This document shows positions 6,061 through 14,068 of a stretch of DNA of 18,186 bases, in pieces. The stretch comes from an uncultured Collinsella sp. (GTDB lineage Bacteria; Actinomycetota; Coriobacteriia; Coriobacteriales; Coriobacteriaceae): assembly GCA_900547505.1 (NCBI GenBank), contig URGY01000013.1:1-18186 (forward strand). Direction: 5' to 3'. The first letter of the stretch is position 1; every line of letters begins with the position of its first letter. The notes under the pieces are model-generated. The model saw only the letters and a program-made list of their open reading frames with translations. It was not told the DNA's origin and did not search any database. Made by a program: the position numbers and the translations under genes.

Positions 6061-7941
6061 ATGTGCGGTTTTGTCGGTTTTGTCGGTGGGACGGATAACC
6101 AATCCGAGGTGCTCACCAAGATGATGGACCGCATCGTCCATCGCGGTCCCGACATGGGCGGTCAGTTTATCGACGGCCGCGTTGCCCTCGGCTTCCGCCG
6201 CCTGTCGATCCTCGACCTGACCGAGGCCGGCGCCCAGCCCATGGCCAATGAGGACGGCAGCGTCGTCATTGTCTTCAACGGCGAGATCTACAACTTCCAA
6301 GAACTCCGTTCCGAGCTCGAGGCCAAGGGCTACAAGTTCCACTGCGGCGCCGACACCGAGAGTCTCCTGCACGGCTACGAGGAGTGGGGCGAGGCCGTCC
6401 TCGATCGCCTGCGCGGTATGTACGCCTTCGTCATCTGGGACAAAAAGAAGAACAAGCTTTTTGGCGCCCGCGACATCTTTGGCATCAAGCCGCTTTACTA
6501 CTATCCCATGGCCGATGCGGGCGACGGCGCTCCGGGCGTGCTCTTTGGTTCCGAGATCAAGAGCTTCCTGGACTACCCGCACTTCCACAAGGCGGTCAAC
6601 AAAAAGGCTCTGCGTCCGTACATGACGCTGCAGTATTCGGCAACCGAGGAGACCTTCTTCGAGGGTGTCTACAAGCTGCCGCCGGCGCACTACTTTACCG
6701 TCGATATCCCGACCGGCAAGATGAACATCGAGCGCTACTGGGATTGCGATTACTCTGCCGTCGAGAAGCCGTTCGAGGAGTATGTCGACGAGCTGGACGA
6801 GGTCGTGCACGAGAGCGTCGAGGCCCATCGCATCGCCGACGTCAAGGTCGCGTCGTTCCTCTCCGGTGGCGTCGACTCCAGCTACATCGCCGCTTGCCTC
6901 ATGCCCGACAAGACCTTCTCGGTGGGCTTTGACTACAAGAACTTCAACGAGACCAACTACGCCAAGGAACTTTCCGATAAGCTCGGCGTCGAGAACGTTC
7001 GCAAGATGATTACCGCCGACGAGTTCTTCGGTGCGCTCGAGGACATCCAGTATCACATGGACGAGCCGCAGTCCAACCTGTCTTCCGTGCCGCTGTGGTT
7101 CTTGGCCGAGATGGCCCGCAAGGACGTTACCGTCGTGCTTTCGGGCGAAGGCGCCGATGAGCTCTTTGGCGGCTACGCCTACTACGAGGATACGGTTCCG
7201 GTGCGCAAGTACAAAAAGATGGTGCCGCTGCCCATCCGTCGCGCGCTCGGTAACCTGGCGCTGCATATGCCGTACTTCAAGGGGCATAACTTCCTGGTCA
7301 AGGGTGCCGAGATCCCCGAGAAGTCGTTCCTGGGACAGGCTCTGGTATGGCCGGAGCGCGAGGTCGACGGCGTGCTCAAGCCCGAGTACAACACCGGCGA
7401 CGGCGCCTTCGAGCTTGCCGCTCCCATCTATGCGCGCGTGAAGGGTCAGCCCGAGCTGGTCAAGAAGCAGTACCTGGACATGAACATGTGGCTTCCGGGC
7501 GACATTCTGCTCAAGGCCGACAAGATGTGCATGGCGCACTCGCTGGAGCTGCGCGTGCCCTTCCTGGACCGCAAAGTCATGGAGTTCGCCGAGCACATTC
7601 CCGATCGCTACCGCATCAACGAGAACGGCAACAAACAGGTACTCCGCCACGCTGCCAACAAGTCGCTGCCCGATGAGTGGGCCACCCGTCCCAAGGTGGG
7701 CTTCCCGGTGCCGATTGTCTACTGGCTGCGCGAGCAAAAGTGGTACGACTATGTCAAGGAGTACTTCACCGCGCCGTGGGCAAGCGAGTTCTTCGATACC
7801 GACGAGCTCATGCACCTGCTCGATCTGCACTTTGCGGGCAAGGGCGATTTCCAGCGCAAGATCTATACGCCGCTCGTGTTCCTGGTGTGGTACAAGCGCT
7901 TCTTTATCGACGAGGACCAGCCCGCTGTTCAGGCTGCCTAG
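6061..7941 (+). CDS. asnB: Asparagine synthetase, glutamine-hydrolysing
   Basis: AsnB makes asparagine from aspartate, ATP and glutamine. The 626-residue protein starts MCGFVGFVGG, and C2 becomes the N-terminal nucleophile of the class-II glutaminase domain after Met removal, which fixes the start at 6061 (GAGGGG at 6048-6053). Glutaminase motifs HRGPD (27-31), FNGEIYN (72-78) and GADTE (96-100) follow. The synthetase domain has the ATP pyrophosphatase P-loop SGGVDSS (268-274) and SGEGADELFGGY (361-372). Length is closer to the larger Bacillus-type enzymes than to the 554-residue E. coli AsnB. It stands alone, with its own terminator at 7967-7991. A role in modifying peptidoglycan (amidation, as for some AsnB relatives) is possible given the nearby mur genes, but asparagine synthesis is the better reading. 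Confidence 0.95.
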   Translation: MCGFVGFVGGTDNQSEVLTKMMDRIVHRGPDMGGQFIDGRVALGFRRLSILDLTEAGAQPMANEDGSVVIVFNGEIYNFQELRSELEAKGYKFHCGADTESLLHGYEEWGEAVLDRLRGMYAFVIWDKKKNKLFGARDIFGIKPLYYYPMADAGDGAPGVLFGSEIKSFLDYPHFHKAVNKKALRPYMTLQYSATEETFFEGVYKLPPAHYFTVDIPTGKMNIERYWDCDYSAVEKPFEEYVDELDEVVHESVEAHRIADVKVASFLSGGVDSSYIAACLMPDKTFSVGFDYKNFNETNYAKELSDKLGVENVRKMITADEFFGALEDIQYHMDEPQSNLSSVPLWFLAEMARKDVTVVLSGEGADELFGGYAYYEDTVPVRKYKKMVPLPIRRALGNLALHMPYFKGHNFLVKGAEIPEKSFLGQALVWPEREVDGVLKPEYNTGDGAFELAAPIYARVKGQPELVKKQYLDMNMWLPGDILLKADKMCMAHSLELRVPFLDRKVMEFAEHIPDRYRINENGNKQVLRHAANKSLPDEWATRPKVGFPVPIVYWLREQKWYDYVKEYFTAPWASEFFDTDELMHLLDLHFAGKGDFQRKIYTPLVFLVWYKRFFIDEDQPAVQAA

Positions 7942-7966
7942 CCTCGGCTTACGAACGCCTGCGCGT

Positions 7967-7991
7967 AACGGCTCCTCCGGGAGCCGTTTTT
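7967..7991 (+). terminator. Intrinsic terminator of asnB
   Basis: A stem of about nine pairs, AACGGCTCC with GGAGCCGTT (7967-7975 and 7980-7988), closes a TCCG loop and runs into TTTTT at 7987-7991. It lies 25 bases after the asnB stop codon. Confidence 0.9.
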
Positions 7992-8053
7992 GCGTGGGTG
8001 CGTTTCAGTTACTATAAAAACCGTCCCTGCCAAATGGCTGAGAAAGGTGAAAG

Positions 8054-9619
8054 ATGCACCATTCGGATTCCGCGACCGTGACCACGGTCGATACGCTTGC
8101 CAAGCTTCTCGATGTGTGCGGCGAGCTGCGCGCATCAGAGCAGGTTGACGAGCGTGCCGTGACCGGCTGCTCGTTTGATTCGCGCGCGGTCTCGGCAGAT
8201 GACGTATTCTTTTGCAAAGGTGCTGCCTTTAAGCCCGCGTTTTTGAGCATGGCGCTCGATGCGGGCGCCGTCGCATTTGTGTGCGAGGAGTCGCTGGTCG
8301 AGTCTCTGGAGCCGCTGGCGCAGGAGAGCGGTGCTGCGATGCTGGTTGTTGATAGTGTTCGCACGGCCATGGCCCTGTTGCCGCCGGAGGTCTACGACCG
8401 TCCCGACCACGACGTCAAGATCGTGGGCATCACCGGCACCAAGGGAAAGACCACGGCCGCTTTTATGCTCCAGTCCATCATCAAGGCGGCGGGCGAGTCC
8501 TGCGGCATGATCGGCTCGGTGAGTACCGACGATGGTATCGAGTGCTACGAGAGCACCAACACCACGCCCGAGGCCCCCGAGGTTTGGCGCCATATCGCCA
8601 ACTGCCGCACGTCCGGTCGCCAGTCCATGGTCATGGAGGTCTCGAGCCAGGCGCTCAAGTACCAACGCGTCGAGAATCTGCCGTTTGACGTGGCGTGCTT
8701 CCTCAACATCGGCCGCGACCACATCTCGCCGATCGAACACCCCACGTTTGAGGATTATTTTGAGAGCAAGCTTAGGATCTTTGACCAGGCAAAGACCGCC
8801 GTGGTGAATCTGGGCACCGATGAGGTTGACCGTGTGCTAGAGGCAGCGTCGACGGCCGAGCGCTTGGTGACCGTTGGCGTCGAGCATCCCGAGGCAAGCC
8901 TGTGGGCGAGCGATGTCCGCATGCTCGGCTTTAACATCGAGTTCAACTTGCATGGCCTGTGTGCCGACGAGTCCGAGGCGGGGGAGAAGGTCCTGCTGGG
9001 TATCGCGGGAGACTTTAACGTGGAGAACGCGCTGGTCGCTATCGCCGCTGCGCGCGAGATCGGCATCGGTATCGATGCCATCAAGAAGGGCCTCTCCAAA
9101 CTGCGTGTGCCGGGCCGTATGGAGGTCGTGGAGTCGAAGGACGGCCGCGTGATCTGCGTCGTCGACTATGCGCACAACCAGCTTTCGTTCCGTTCGCTTT
9201 TCTCGTCGGTGAAGCGCGCGTTTCCCGCCAGCCCGGTCATCGCAGTGTTTGGCGCTGCCGGCGGCAAGGCGCAGGAGCGCCGCGAGCAGCTTCCGCGCGA
9301 GGCCGCACCGTATTCCGACCTGATGATCTTTGCCAACGAGGATCCAGCTCACGAGGACCCGATGAAGGTCTGTCGCGAGCTTGCCGAGCATGTTCCCGAC
9401 GATACGCCGAACAAGATCATCCTCGACCGCGAAGCCGCTGTGCATGCGGCGTTCAAGGCGGCGCGCGAGGAGTACGTCAACCCCGATGCTCCCACCATTG
9501 TCTTGCTGCTGGCAAAGGGTGACGAGGAGCTCATGCACGTGGGCGACGAGTTCGTGCCCATCGAGAGCGACCTTTCGCTGGCCAATCGCCTAATCGATGT
9601 TACCCAGTTTGACAAATGA
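8054..9619 (+). CDS. murE: UDP-N-acetylmuramoyl-tripeptide synthetase (MurE family, probably non-DAP)
   Basis: Mur ligases of this family add the third amino acid to UDP-MurNAc-L-Ala-D-Glu using ATP, in the cytoplasm. The 521-residue protein has the P-loop GITGTKGKTT (125-134), STNTTPEAPEVW (167-178), MEVSSQALKYQR (194-205), the probable carbamylated lysine K239 in YFESKLRIF, PGRMEVV (353-359) and DYAHNQLSF (371-379). The substrate loop that reads DNPR in meso-diaminopimelate enzymes reads NEDPAHEDP (428-436) here; loss of the arginine points to L-Lys or L-Orn. The segment NIGRDHISPIEHPTFEDYF (218-236) also resembles lysine-type enzymes of Gram-positive cocci. GAAAGG at 8042-8047 supports the start. 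It lies outside any division/cell-wall cluster, so a second MurE elsewhere cannot be excluded. Confidence 0.88.
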   Translation: MHHSDSATVTTVDTLAKLLDVCGELRASEQVDERAVTGCSFDSRAVSADDVFFCKGAAFKPAFLSMALDAGAVAFVCEESLVESLEPLAQESGAAMLVVDSVRTAMALLPPEVYDRPDHDVKIVGITGTKGKTTAAFMLQSIIKAAGESCGMIGSVSTDDGIECYESTNTTPEAPEVWRHIANCRTSGRQSMVMEVSSQALKYQRVENLPFDVACFLNIGRDHISPIEHPTFEDYFESKLRIFDQAKTAVVNLGTDEVDRVLEAASTAERLVTVGVEHPEASLWASDVRMLGFNIEFNLHGLCADESEAGEKVLLGIAGDFNVENALVAIAAAREIGIGIDAIKKGLSKLRVPGRMEVVESKDGRVICVVDYAHNQLSFRSLFSSVKRAFPASPVIAVFGAAGGKAQERREQLPREAAPYSDLMIFANEDPAHEDPMKVCRELAEHVPDDTPNKIILDREAAVHAAFKAAREEYVNPDAPTIVLLLAKGDEELMHVGDEFVPIESDLSLANRLIDVTQFDK

Positions 9620-9625
9620 ACCATG

Positions 9626-9658
9626 ATGGCGGCGGCGCCCTGAGTGCGCTGCCGCCAT
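9626..9658 (+). other. Stem-loop after murE
   Basis: ATGGCGGC (9626-9633) pairs with GCCGCCAT (9651-9658), extended inwards by about five pairs (one G-U), seven bases after the murE stop. No T-run follows. It may stabilise the upstream mRNA or cause weak termination before the HAD gene. Confidence 0.5.
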
Positions 9659-9723
9659 AAGCGTGTTCCCTCAATCAAAACATGCCGTCCAAGTCCAAAC
9701 CCTTCTACGTAAACGGAGTAACC

Positions 9724-10635
9724 ATGTCCCACAACACCCTGCCGACCGTTGCCGAGCTTTCGGGCGAGATGCGCGAGCGCTTGGCTAAGGTCAAGTACGT
9801 CTTTACCGACCTGGATGCCACGATGCTCGCGCCCGGCTCGTGTGTGCTGCGCGACAACGACGGCAACCCCTCGACCAAACTCGTCGAGGCCGTCGTGGCG
9901 CTCGCTCGCGCTGGTATTCAGGTGGTTCCCACCTCGGGCCGCAACCGTACCATGATCCACGAGGACGCGCGCGTGCTCGGCCTCAACTCCTACATTGGTG
10001 AGATGGGCGGCCTGGTTATGTACGACCTCAAGGCCAACGATTGGGAGTATCTGACCGGCGACATGCCTTACGACCCCGCCTGCGGCCTTACTCCGCACCA
10101 GGTGATCGAACAGACCGGCGTGTGCGAGAAGATCCTTGCCCGCTGGCCGCACAAGATCGAGTACCACAACGACATGTCGACCGGCTACAAATACCGTGAG
10201 GTCACCGTCGGTATGCGCGGCGATGTGCCCGACGATGAGGTCCAGGCCATCCTGGACGAGGCCGGCTGCGGTCTGATCTGGGCTTGCAACGGCCATCTGA
10301 CTCACCTGTCCAAGCCGACGACGCTCGAGCTCGATCGCGTCGAGGACGGTCGCGCATTCAACATCAACCCCGCGGGCCTCAACAAAGGCGTCGCCATTGC
10401 GCGCTTCTGCGAGCACCTGGGGATCGAGCGCGAGGAGACGCTCGCGCTCGGCGATTCCGAGTCCGACTTCTACATGGCCGATCACGTGGGCACGTTCTGC
10501 CTGGTCGAGAATGGCCTGACGAGCGCCGGCGCGCCCGAGTTCCTGGCTGCTTGCGAGAACGCTTTCGTTACGCGTGGCAAAATTGTCGACGGTTGGGCGG
10601 CGACGGCAGAGCTGCTGGTCGCGGCGCGTTCGTAG
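9724..10635 (+). CDS. HAD-superfamily (Cof/IIB-like) phosphatase, substrate unknown
   Basis: The 303-residue protein carries all four HAD motifs: I, VFTDLDATM with D29 and D31; II, PTSGRN (T70/S71); III, K221 in AGLNKGVAIARF; IV, LGDSESD with D244 and D248. The cap lies between motifs II and III, as in type-IIB (Cof) enzymes that dephosphorylate sugar phosphates or similar small molecules. Motif I reads DLDAT instead of the usual DxDGT. The ATG at 9724 has CGGAG at 9714-9718; an upstream ATG at 9682 has no ribosome site. It sits between murE and murI with a 51-base gap to murI, so a link to cell-wall precursor metabolism is possible, but the substrate cannot be read from sequence. Confidence 0.82.
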   Translation: MSHNTLPTVAELSGEMRERLAKVKYVFTDLDATMLAPGSCVLRDNDGNPSTKLVEAVVALARAGIQVVPTSGRNRTMIHEDARVLGLNSYIGEMGGLVMYDLKANDWEYLTGDMPYDPACGLTPHQVIEQTGVCEKILARWPHKIEYHNDMSTGYKYREVTVGMRGDVPDDEVQAILDEAGCGLIWACNGHLTHLSKPTTLELDRVEDGRAFNINPAGLNKGVAIARFCEHLGIEREETLALGDSESDFYMADHVGTFCLVENGLTSAGAPEFLAACENAFVTRGKIVDGWAATAELLVAARS

Positions 10636-10686
10636 CGCGCCGCCGCCGCACTTGGACATGTCTTTTCGAGAGAGACTGGTGAGGTA

Positions 10687-11571
10687 ATGTCCGATATCGA
10701 GAATCCGGCAGGCGACACGCGCCCGATTGGCGTGTTCGATTCTGGTTTGGGCGGTCTGACGGTTGCGCGCGCCATCGCGACGGCGCTGCCGCACGAGTCC
10801 GTCTACTACTTCGGTGACACCAAACGCTGCCCCTACGGCACGCGCACCGAGGATGAGGTGCGCTCGTTTGCGTTGCAGGCGGGTCGTTGGCTTTCGAAGC
10901 ACGACGTCAAGATTATGGTCATTGCCTGCAACACGGCGACCGCTGCGGCCTTGCGTCTGGCCCAGCAGGTGCTCGACGTTCCCGTGATCGGTGTGATCGC
11001 GCCGGGCGCACGCGCGGCAATCAACAGCACCCGCACGCGCCGGGTGGGCGTGCTCGCCACCAACCTCACCATTCGCTCGGGCGCCTACACGCGCGCCATT
11101 CAGGATCTAGATGCCGGCGTCGATGTATATGGCTGTCCTGCCTCGAGCTTTGTCGAGGTTGTCGAACACGAGCTCGCCTCGGGTGCGCATCTGCAGGAAC
11201 AGTGGCTTGAGAACGAGGACATCTTCGATACGCCTGCCGTGCGTGCGCTGGTGGGTGCCACGGTTGAGCCGCTGCGCGACCACGGTATCGATACCGTGGT
11301 GCTCGGCTGTACGCATTTTCCGCTGTTGGTGGGACCTATCCGCCATGCGCTGGGGCCTGGGGTGCGCGTCGTGAGTTCCGCCGAGGAGACCACACGCGAG
11401 CTGACCGATATCCTCACGCGCCGCGAGCAGCTGGCGGGCGACGCCGCCGAGCCGCAGCATCGTTTTGCCACGACGGCCGATAACATTGCCGAGTTTGCGG
11501 TGGCGGGCAGCTTTATCTTTGGTCAGCCGCTCAAGAGCATCGAACATATCGATATCGATGAGCTGAAATAG
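10687..11571 (+). CDS. murI: Glutamate racemase
   Basis: MurI converts L-glutamate to D-glutamate for the second position of the peptidoglycan stem peptide. The 294-residue protein has the family signature GVFDSGLGGLTV (D18 and neighbours), YFGDTKRCPYG (41-51), and both catalytic cysteines, C81 in VIACNTATA and C208 in VLGCTHFPLL, next to H210. An aspartate racemase is less likely given the length and the GLGGLTV signature. GAGG at 10681-10684 lies only two bases before the ATG, closer than normal; an alternative purine-rich site GAGAGA at 10669-10674 is rather far. It follows murE and the HAD gene in the same direction, placing two stem-peptide enzymes in one run. Confidence 0.95.
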   Translation: MSDIENPAGDTRPIGVFDSGLGGLTVARAIATALPHESVYYFGDTKRCPYGTRTEDEVRSFALQAGRWLSKHDVKIMVIACNTATAAALRLAQQVLDVPVIGVIAPGARAAINSTRTRRVGVLATNLTIRSGAYTRAIQDLDAGVDVYGCPASSFVEVVEHELASGAHLQEQWLENEDIFDTPAVRALVGATVEPLRDHGIDTVVLGCTHFPLLVGPIRHALGPGVRVVSSAEETTRELTDILTRREQLAGDAAEPQHRFATTADNIAEFAVAGSFIFGQPLKSIEHIDIDELK

Positions 11572-11625
11572 ATGTAAGGCAGCCGCCAAAGCCTTCGCCA
11601 CATCTTTTGCCGAAAGGAAATTTCT

Positions 11626-12351
11626 ATGGAGTACATGCAGGTCAACCGCGCCAACGGTCGCGCCGCCAACGAGTTGCGCCCCGTTAAGCTCACCCGTGAC
11701 GTCATGAAGCACGCCCACGGCTCGTGTTTGGCCGAGTTCGGTGACACGCGCGTGCTGTGCGCCGCCACTATCGAGGAGGGCGTACCGGGCTGGCGAAAGG
11801 GAGCTAAGGCAGGCTGGGTGACCGCGGAATACGCCATGCTGCCGGCGTCGACCGGCAAGCGCTGCAAGCGCGAGCACGCCAACCGCAAGGGTCGCTCCAT
11901 GGAGATCGAGCGCCTCATTGGCCGCAGCCTGCGTACCGTCGTCAACATGAAGGCGCTCGGCGAGTACACCGTCACCGTTGACTGCGATGTGATTCAGGCC
12001 GATGGCGGCACGCGTACAGCGAGCATCACCGGCGCCTGGGTGGCGTTGCACGACGCCCTCGCCATGTGGGTCGAGGCGGGCAAGATCGAGCGCATCCCGC
12101 TTACCGGCCAGGTGGCTGCCATCTCCATGGGCGTTGTCGACGGCAACGCGCTGCTTGACCTCGATTATTCCGAGGACAGCCATGCCGAGGTCGACATGAA
12201 CCTCGTCGCCACCGAAACCGGTGAGATGATCGAGCTCCAGGGCACCGGCGAGCAGGCGCCCTTCGACCGCAAACGCCTCAATGCCCTGCTCGACCTGGGC
12301 GACAAGGGTATCGCCGAGCTCATCGAGCTTCAGCGCCAAGCCATCGCCTAA
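11626..12351 (+). CDS. rph: Ribonuclease PH
   Basis: RNase PH trims the 3' ends of tRNA precursors and other RNAs by phosphorolysis. The 241-residue protein has the full-length family size, with [13 protein letters not shown] (38-50), ERLIGRSLR (95-103), the conserved [19 protein letters not shown] (118-136), and the C-terminal [17 protein letters not shown] at 11613-11618 precedes the ATG at 11626 by seven bases; a second ATG three codons on is possible. Its stop codon forms part of a terminator-like stem at 12350-12388. rph is commonly paired with rdgB, as here. Confidence 0.96.
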   Translation: MEYMQVNRANGRAANELRPVKLTRDVMKHAHGSCLAEFGDTRVLCAATIEEGVPGWRKGAKAGWVTAEYAMLPASTGKRCKREHANRKGRSMEIERLIGRSLRTVVNMKALGEYTVTVDCDVIQADGGTRTASITGAWVALHDALAMWVEAGKIERIPLTGQVAAISMGVVDGNALLDLDYSEDSHAEVDMNLVATETGEMIELQGTGEQAPFDRKRLNALLDLGDKGIAELIELQRQAIA

Positions 12352-12388
12352 CCTGCCAAATAGGGACAGGTTTATTTTGGTAGGTTTT
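12350..12388 (+). terminator. Terminator-like hairpin overlapping the rph stop codon
   Basis: CCTGCCAAA (12352-12360) pairs with TTTGGTAGG (12376-12384) with one G-U, and two more A-T pairs extend it into the stop codon and the T-run (12385-12388). The 15-base loop contains GGGACAGG. The long loop and short T-run make it a moderate terminator. The rest of the gap to rdgB (12389-12480) is purine-rich and shows nothing I recognise. Confidence 0.55.
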
Positions 12389-12494
12389 ATCTACGGAGAC
12401 GTCTAGGCACAAGACAGCCGTTGATTGAGAGGGGAGAGGCGGAGGCCCTCGTTGCCCTCGGCGCGGCATTGATATAGAGACAAGGAGGCCAGTT

Positions 12495-13136
12495 ATGGCA
12501 CTTGAGAAGATCGACATCGACACTCTCGACCCGGCTGCAACTATCGTCGTGGCAACCGGCAACGCCCATAAGCTCACCGAGATTGAGGCCATTTTGGGCA
12601 AGGTCATGCCCGAGGTACGCTTTGTGGCGCTCGGTCAGCTGGGCGATTTTGAGGACCCCGAGGAAAACGGCACGACGTTTTTGGAGAACGCCATCATCAA
12701 GGCGCAGGCTGCGGTCGAGGAGACGGGGCTCATGGCCATTGCCGACGATTCGGGCTTGGTCGTTGATGCCCTGGACGGCGAGCCGGGCGTGTATAGCGCG
12801 CGCTATGCGGGCGTGCATGGCGACGATGCCGCCAACAATGCCAAGCTGCTCGTGAATCTGGATGGCGTGGCGGACGAGGATCGCACCGCGCGCTTTATGA
12901 GCGTCGTCGCGCTCATCGACACGGACGGTTTGGTCACCTATGGCGAGGGCGCCTGCGAGGGCGTTATCGCACACGAGGGCCGCGGCGATCACGGCTTTGG
13001 CTACGACCCGCTGTTCCTGCCGGTCGACACGCCGGGCAAGACCATGGCCGAGCTCACGGCGGACGAGAAGAACGCCATCAGCCATCGTTTCCACGCGCTC
13101 GAGCATCTGTCCGCCAAGCTGACGGGCGAGGAGTAG
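12495..13136 (+). CDS. rdgB: dITP/XTP pyrophosphatase (RdgB/HAM1 family)
   Basis: This enzyme hydrolyses non-canonical purine triphosphates (ITP, dITP, XTP) to monophosphates, keeping them out of DNA and RNA. The 213-residue protein shows VVATGNAHKLTEI (18-30), the metal-site AIADDSGLVVDAL (81-93) with D84/D85, GEPGVYSARYAG (95-106), GYDPLF (169-174), and the end motif TADEKNAISHRFHAL. An N-terminal stretch of about 15 residues precedes the core. AAGGAGG at 12482-12488, a near-perfect ribosome site, fixes the ATG at 12495. The last codons (GAGGAG) double as the ribosome site of dtd three bases downstream, so the two are translationally coupled. Confidence 0.96.
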   Translation: MALEKIDIDTLDPAATIVVATGNAHKLTEIEAILGKVMPEVRFVALGQLGDFEDPEENGTTFLENAIIKAQAAVEETGLMAIADDSGLVVDALDGEPGVYSARYAGVHGDDAANNAKLLVNLDGVADEDRTARFMSVVALIDTDGLVTYGEGACEGVIAHEGRGDHGFGYDPLFLPVDTPGKTMAELTADEKNAISHRFHALEHLSAKLTGEE

Positions 13137-13139
13137 GCC

Positions 13140-13586
13140 GTGCGCGCGGTGGTGCAGCGCGTGCTCAATGCCGGCGTGACGGTCGACGGCGAGTGCGTGG
13201 GCAAAATTGGGCGCGGCTATCTGGTGCTGCTGGGCGTGGGCCACGGCGACACGCGCGCCGAGGCTGATAAGCTGTGGGGCAAGCTCCGCGGCCTGCGCAT
13301 CAACGAGGACGAGAACGGCAAGACCAACCTGGCACTTGCCGATGTCGACGGCGAGGTGCTCGTGGTGTCGCAGTTCACGCTGTTTGCCGACTGCCGCCAC
13401 GGCCGCCGTCCGTCGTTTACGGATGCCGGCGCCCCCGATGTCGCCAACGAGCTCTACGAGTACTTCTTGACGCTTGTGCGCGAGGACGTTGAGCATGTGG
13501 CGCACGGTATCTTTGGCGCCGATATGAAAGTCGACTTGGTCAACGACGGCCCGTTCACCATCGTCTTGGACACGGACAACCTTTAG
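13140..13586 (+). CDS. dtd: D-aminoacyl-tRNA deacylase
   Basis: Dtd removes D-amino acids (and glycine from tRNA-Ala) mischarged on tRNA. The 148-residue protein starts MRAVVQRV, the canonical family start, and has SQFTLFADC (77-85) and NDGPFT (135-140), the latter carrying the cross-subunit Gly-cisPro motif, usually NDGPVT or similar. The start is GTG at 13140, three bases after the rdgB stop, with GAGGAG at 13128-13133 inside rdgB. Proofreading D-amino acids fits a locus that also makes D-glutamate through MurI, though Dtd is universal enough that this may be chance. Confidence 0.95.
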   Translation: MRAVVQRVLNAGVTVDGECVGKIGRGYLVLLGVGHGDTRAEADKLWGKLRGLRINEDENGKTNLALADVDGEVLVVSQFTLFADCRHGRRPSFTDAGAPDVANELYEYFLTLVREDVEHVAHGIFGADMKVDLVNDGPFTIVLDTDNL

Positions 13587-13614
13587 GTTACGCGGTTTTA
13601 CCAAACCGCGTAAC
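13587..13614. repeat. Perfect palindromic hairpin after dtd, copy 1
   Basis: GTTACGCGGTTT (13587-13598) pairs perfectly with AAACCGCGTAAC (13603-13614) around a four-base loop, starting directly at the dtd stop codon. The same stem recurs after lysS at 18104-18130. No T-run follows, so it is better read as a repeated palindromic (REP-like) element, perhaps with termination or mRNA-stabilising function. Confidence 0.75.
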
Positions 13615-13672
13615 AACTGGTCGTGCGAGGTTGTCGTCTGGTACGTATTTGGGACGGGGCTTATTTAGCTAC

Positions 13673-13702
13673 TTGCGTATGGCCACAACAGGGTGCTATA
13701 GT
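13673..13702 (+). promoter_or_regulatory. Promoter of veg-ispE
   Basis: TTGCGT (13673-13678) and TATAGT (13697-13702) are 18 bases apart, and TGC directly before the -10 makes it an extended -10. Transcription would start near 13709, about 61 bases ahead of veg. The preceding 13615-13672 shows only a GGGACGGGGCTTATTT stretch resembling the rph terminator loop. Confidence 0.65.
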
Positions 13703-13722
13703 ATTAGAGTTTTGTCTATCTT

Positions 13723-13742
13723 AGGGGTATTATCCCCTTTTT
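13723..13742 (+). terminator. Short terminator-like hairpin in the veg leader
   Basis: AGGGG (13723-13727) pairs with CCCCT (13734-13738) around TATTAT, followed by TTTTT (13738-13742). It lies between the veg promoter and the veg ribosome site, so it could attenuate the veg-ispE transcript. The stem is only five pairs, so termination may be weak. Confidence 0.4.
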
Positions 13743-13769
13743 GAATTGCACCTTCTGGAGGCCCTGTTC

Positions 13770-14066
13770 ATGGAAGAGATGGAAGTCAATCACGTCGACG
13801 ACATCCACGAGAAGCTGACCGATATGGTGGGCGATCGCGTCAAGGTGAAGGCCAACATGGGCCGCACCCGCGTCGTCGAGCGCATGGGCACCATCAAGAG
13901 TGTTCACCCCGCCGTCTTTATCGTCGAGGTTGACGAGCGCCGTGGCCGCAAGTCGCGCCAGTCCTACCAGTATATCGATGTCCTTACCGGCCAGGTCGAG
14001 CTGTTCGACCCCGAGAGCGGCGAGCATATCTTTACCCCGCTCGGCAATCAGCTCGAGGAGCACTAA
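13770..14066 (+). CDS. veg: Veg family protein
   Basis: The 98-residue product matches the small Veg family (about 86 residues in Bacillus subtilis), whose member there is abundant in growing cells and has been linked to biofilm matrix expression; its molecular action is not settled. Family features seen: VGDRVKVKANMGRTRVVERMG (written in part), TYPSVF-like VHPAVFIVEVDE, and YQYIDVLTGQVEL near the end. The N-terminus has an acidic extension. The ATG at 13770 with TGGAGG at 13756-13761 is preferred to a TTG at 13746. The position immediately before ispE is the same as in Bacillus and supports the assignment. Confidence 0.88.
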   Translation: MEEMEVNHVDDIHEKLTDMVGDRVKVKANMGRTRVVERMGTIKSVHPAVFIVEVDERRGRKSRQSYQYIDVLTGQVELFDPESGEHIFTPLGNQLEEH

Positions 14067-14068
14067 CG

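Noticed and set aside
6016..7830. 604-codon minus-strand open frame opposite asnB
   Set aside because: The same shadow effect; the plus strand encodes complete asparagine synthetase and the antisense product (V, L, H, G-rich) is composition-driven.
9682..9723. Upstream ATG extending the HAD phosphatase by 14 residues
   Set aside because: It lacks a ribosome site, while CGGAG lies five bases before the ATG at 9724.
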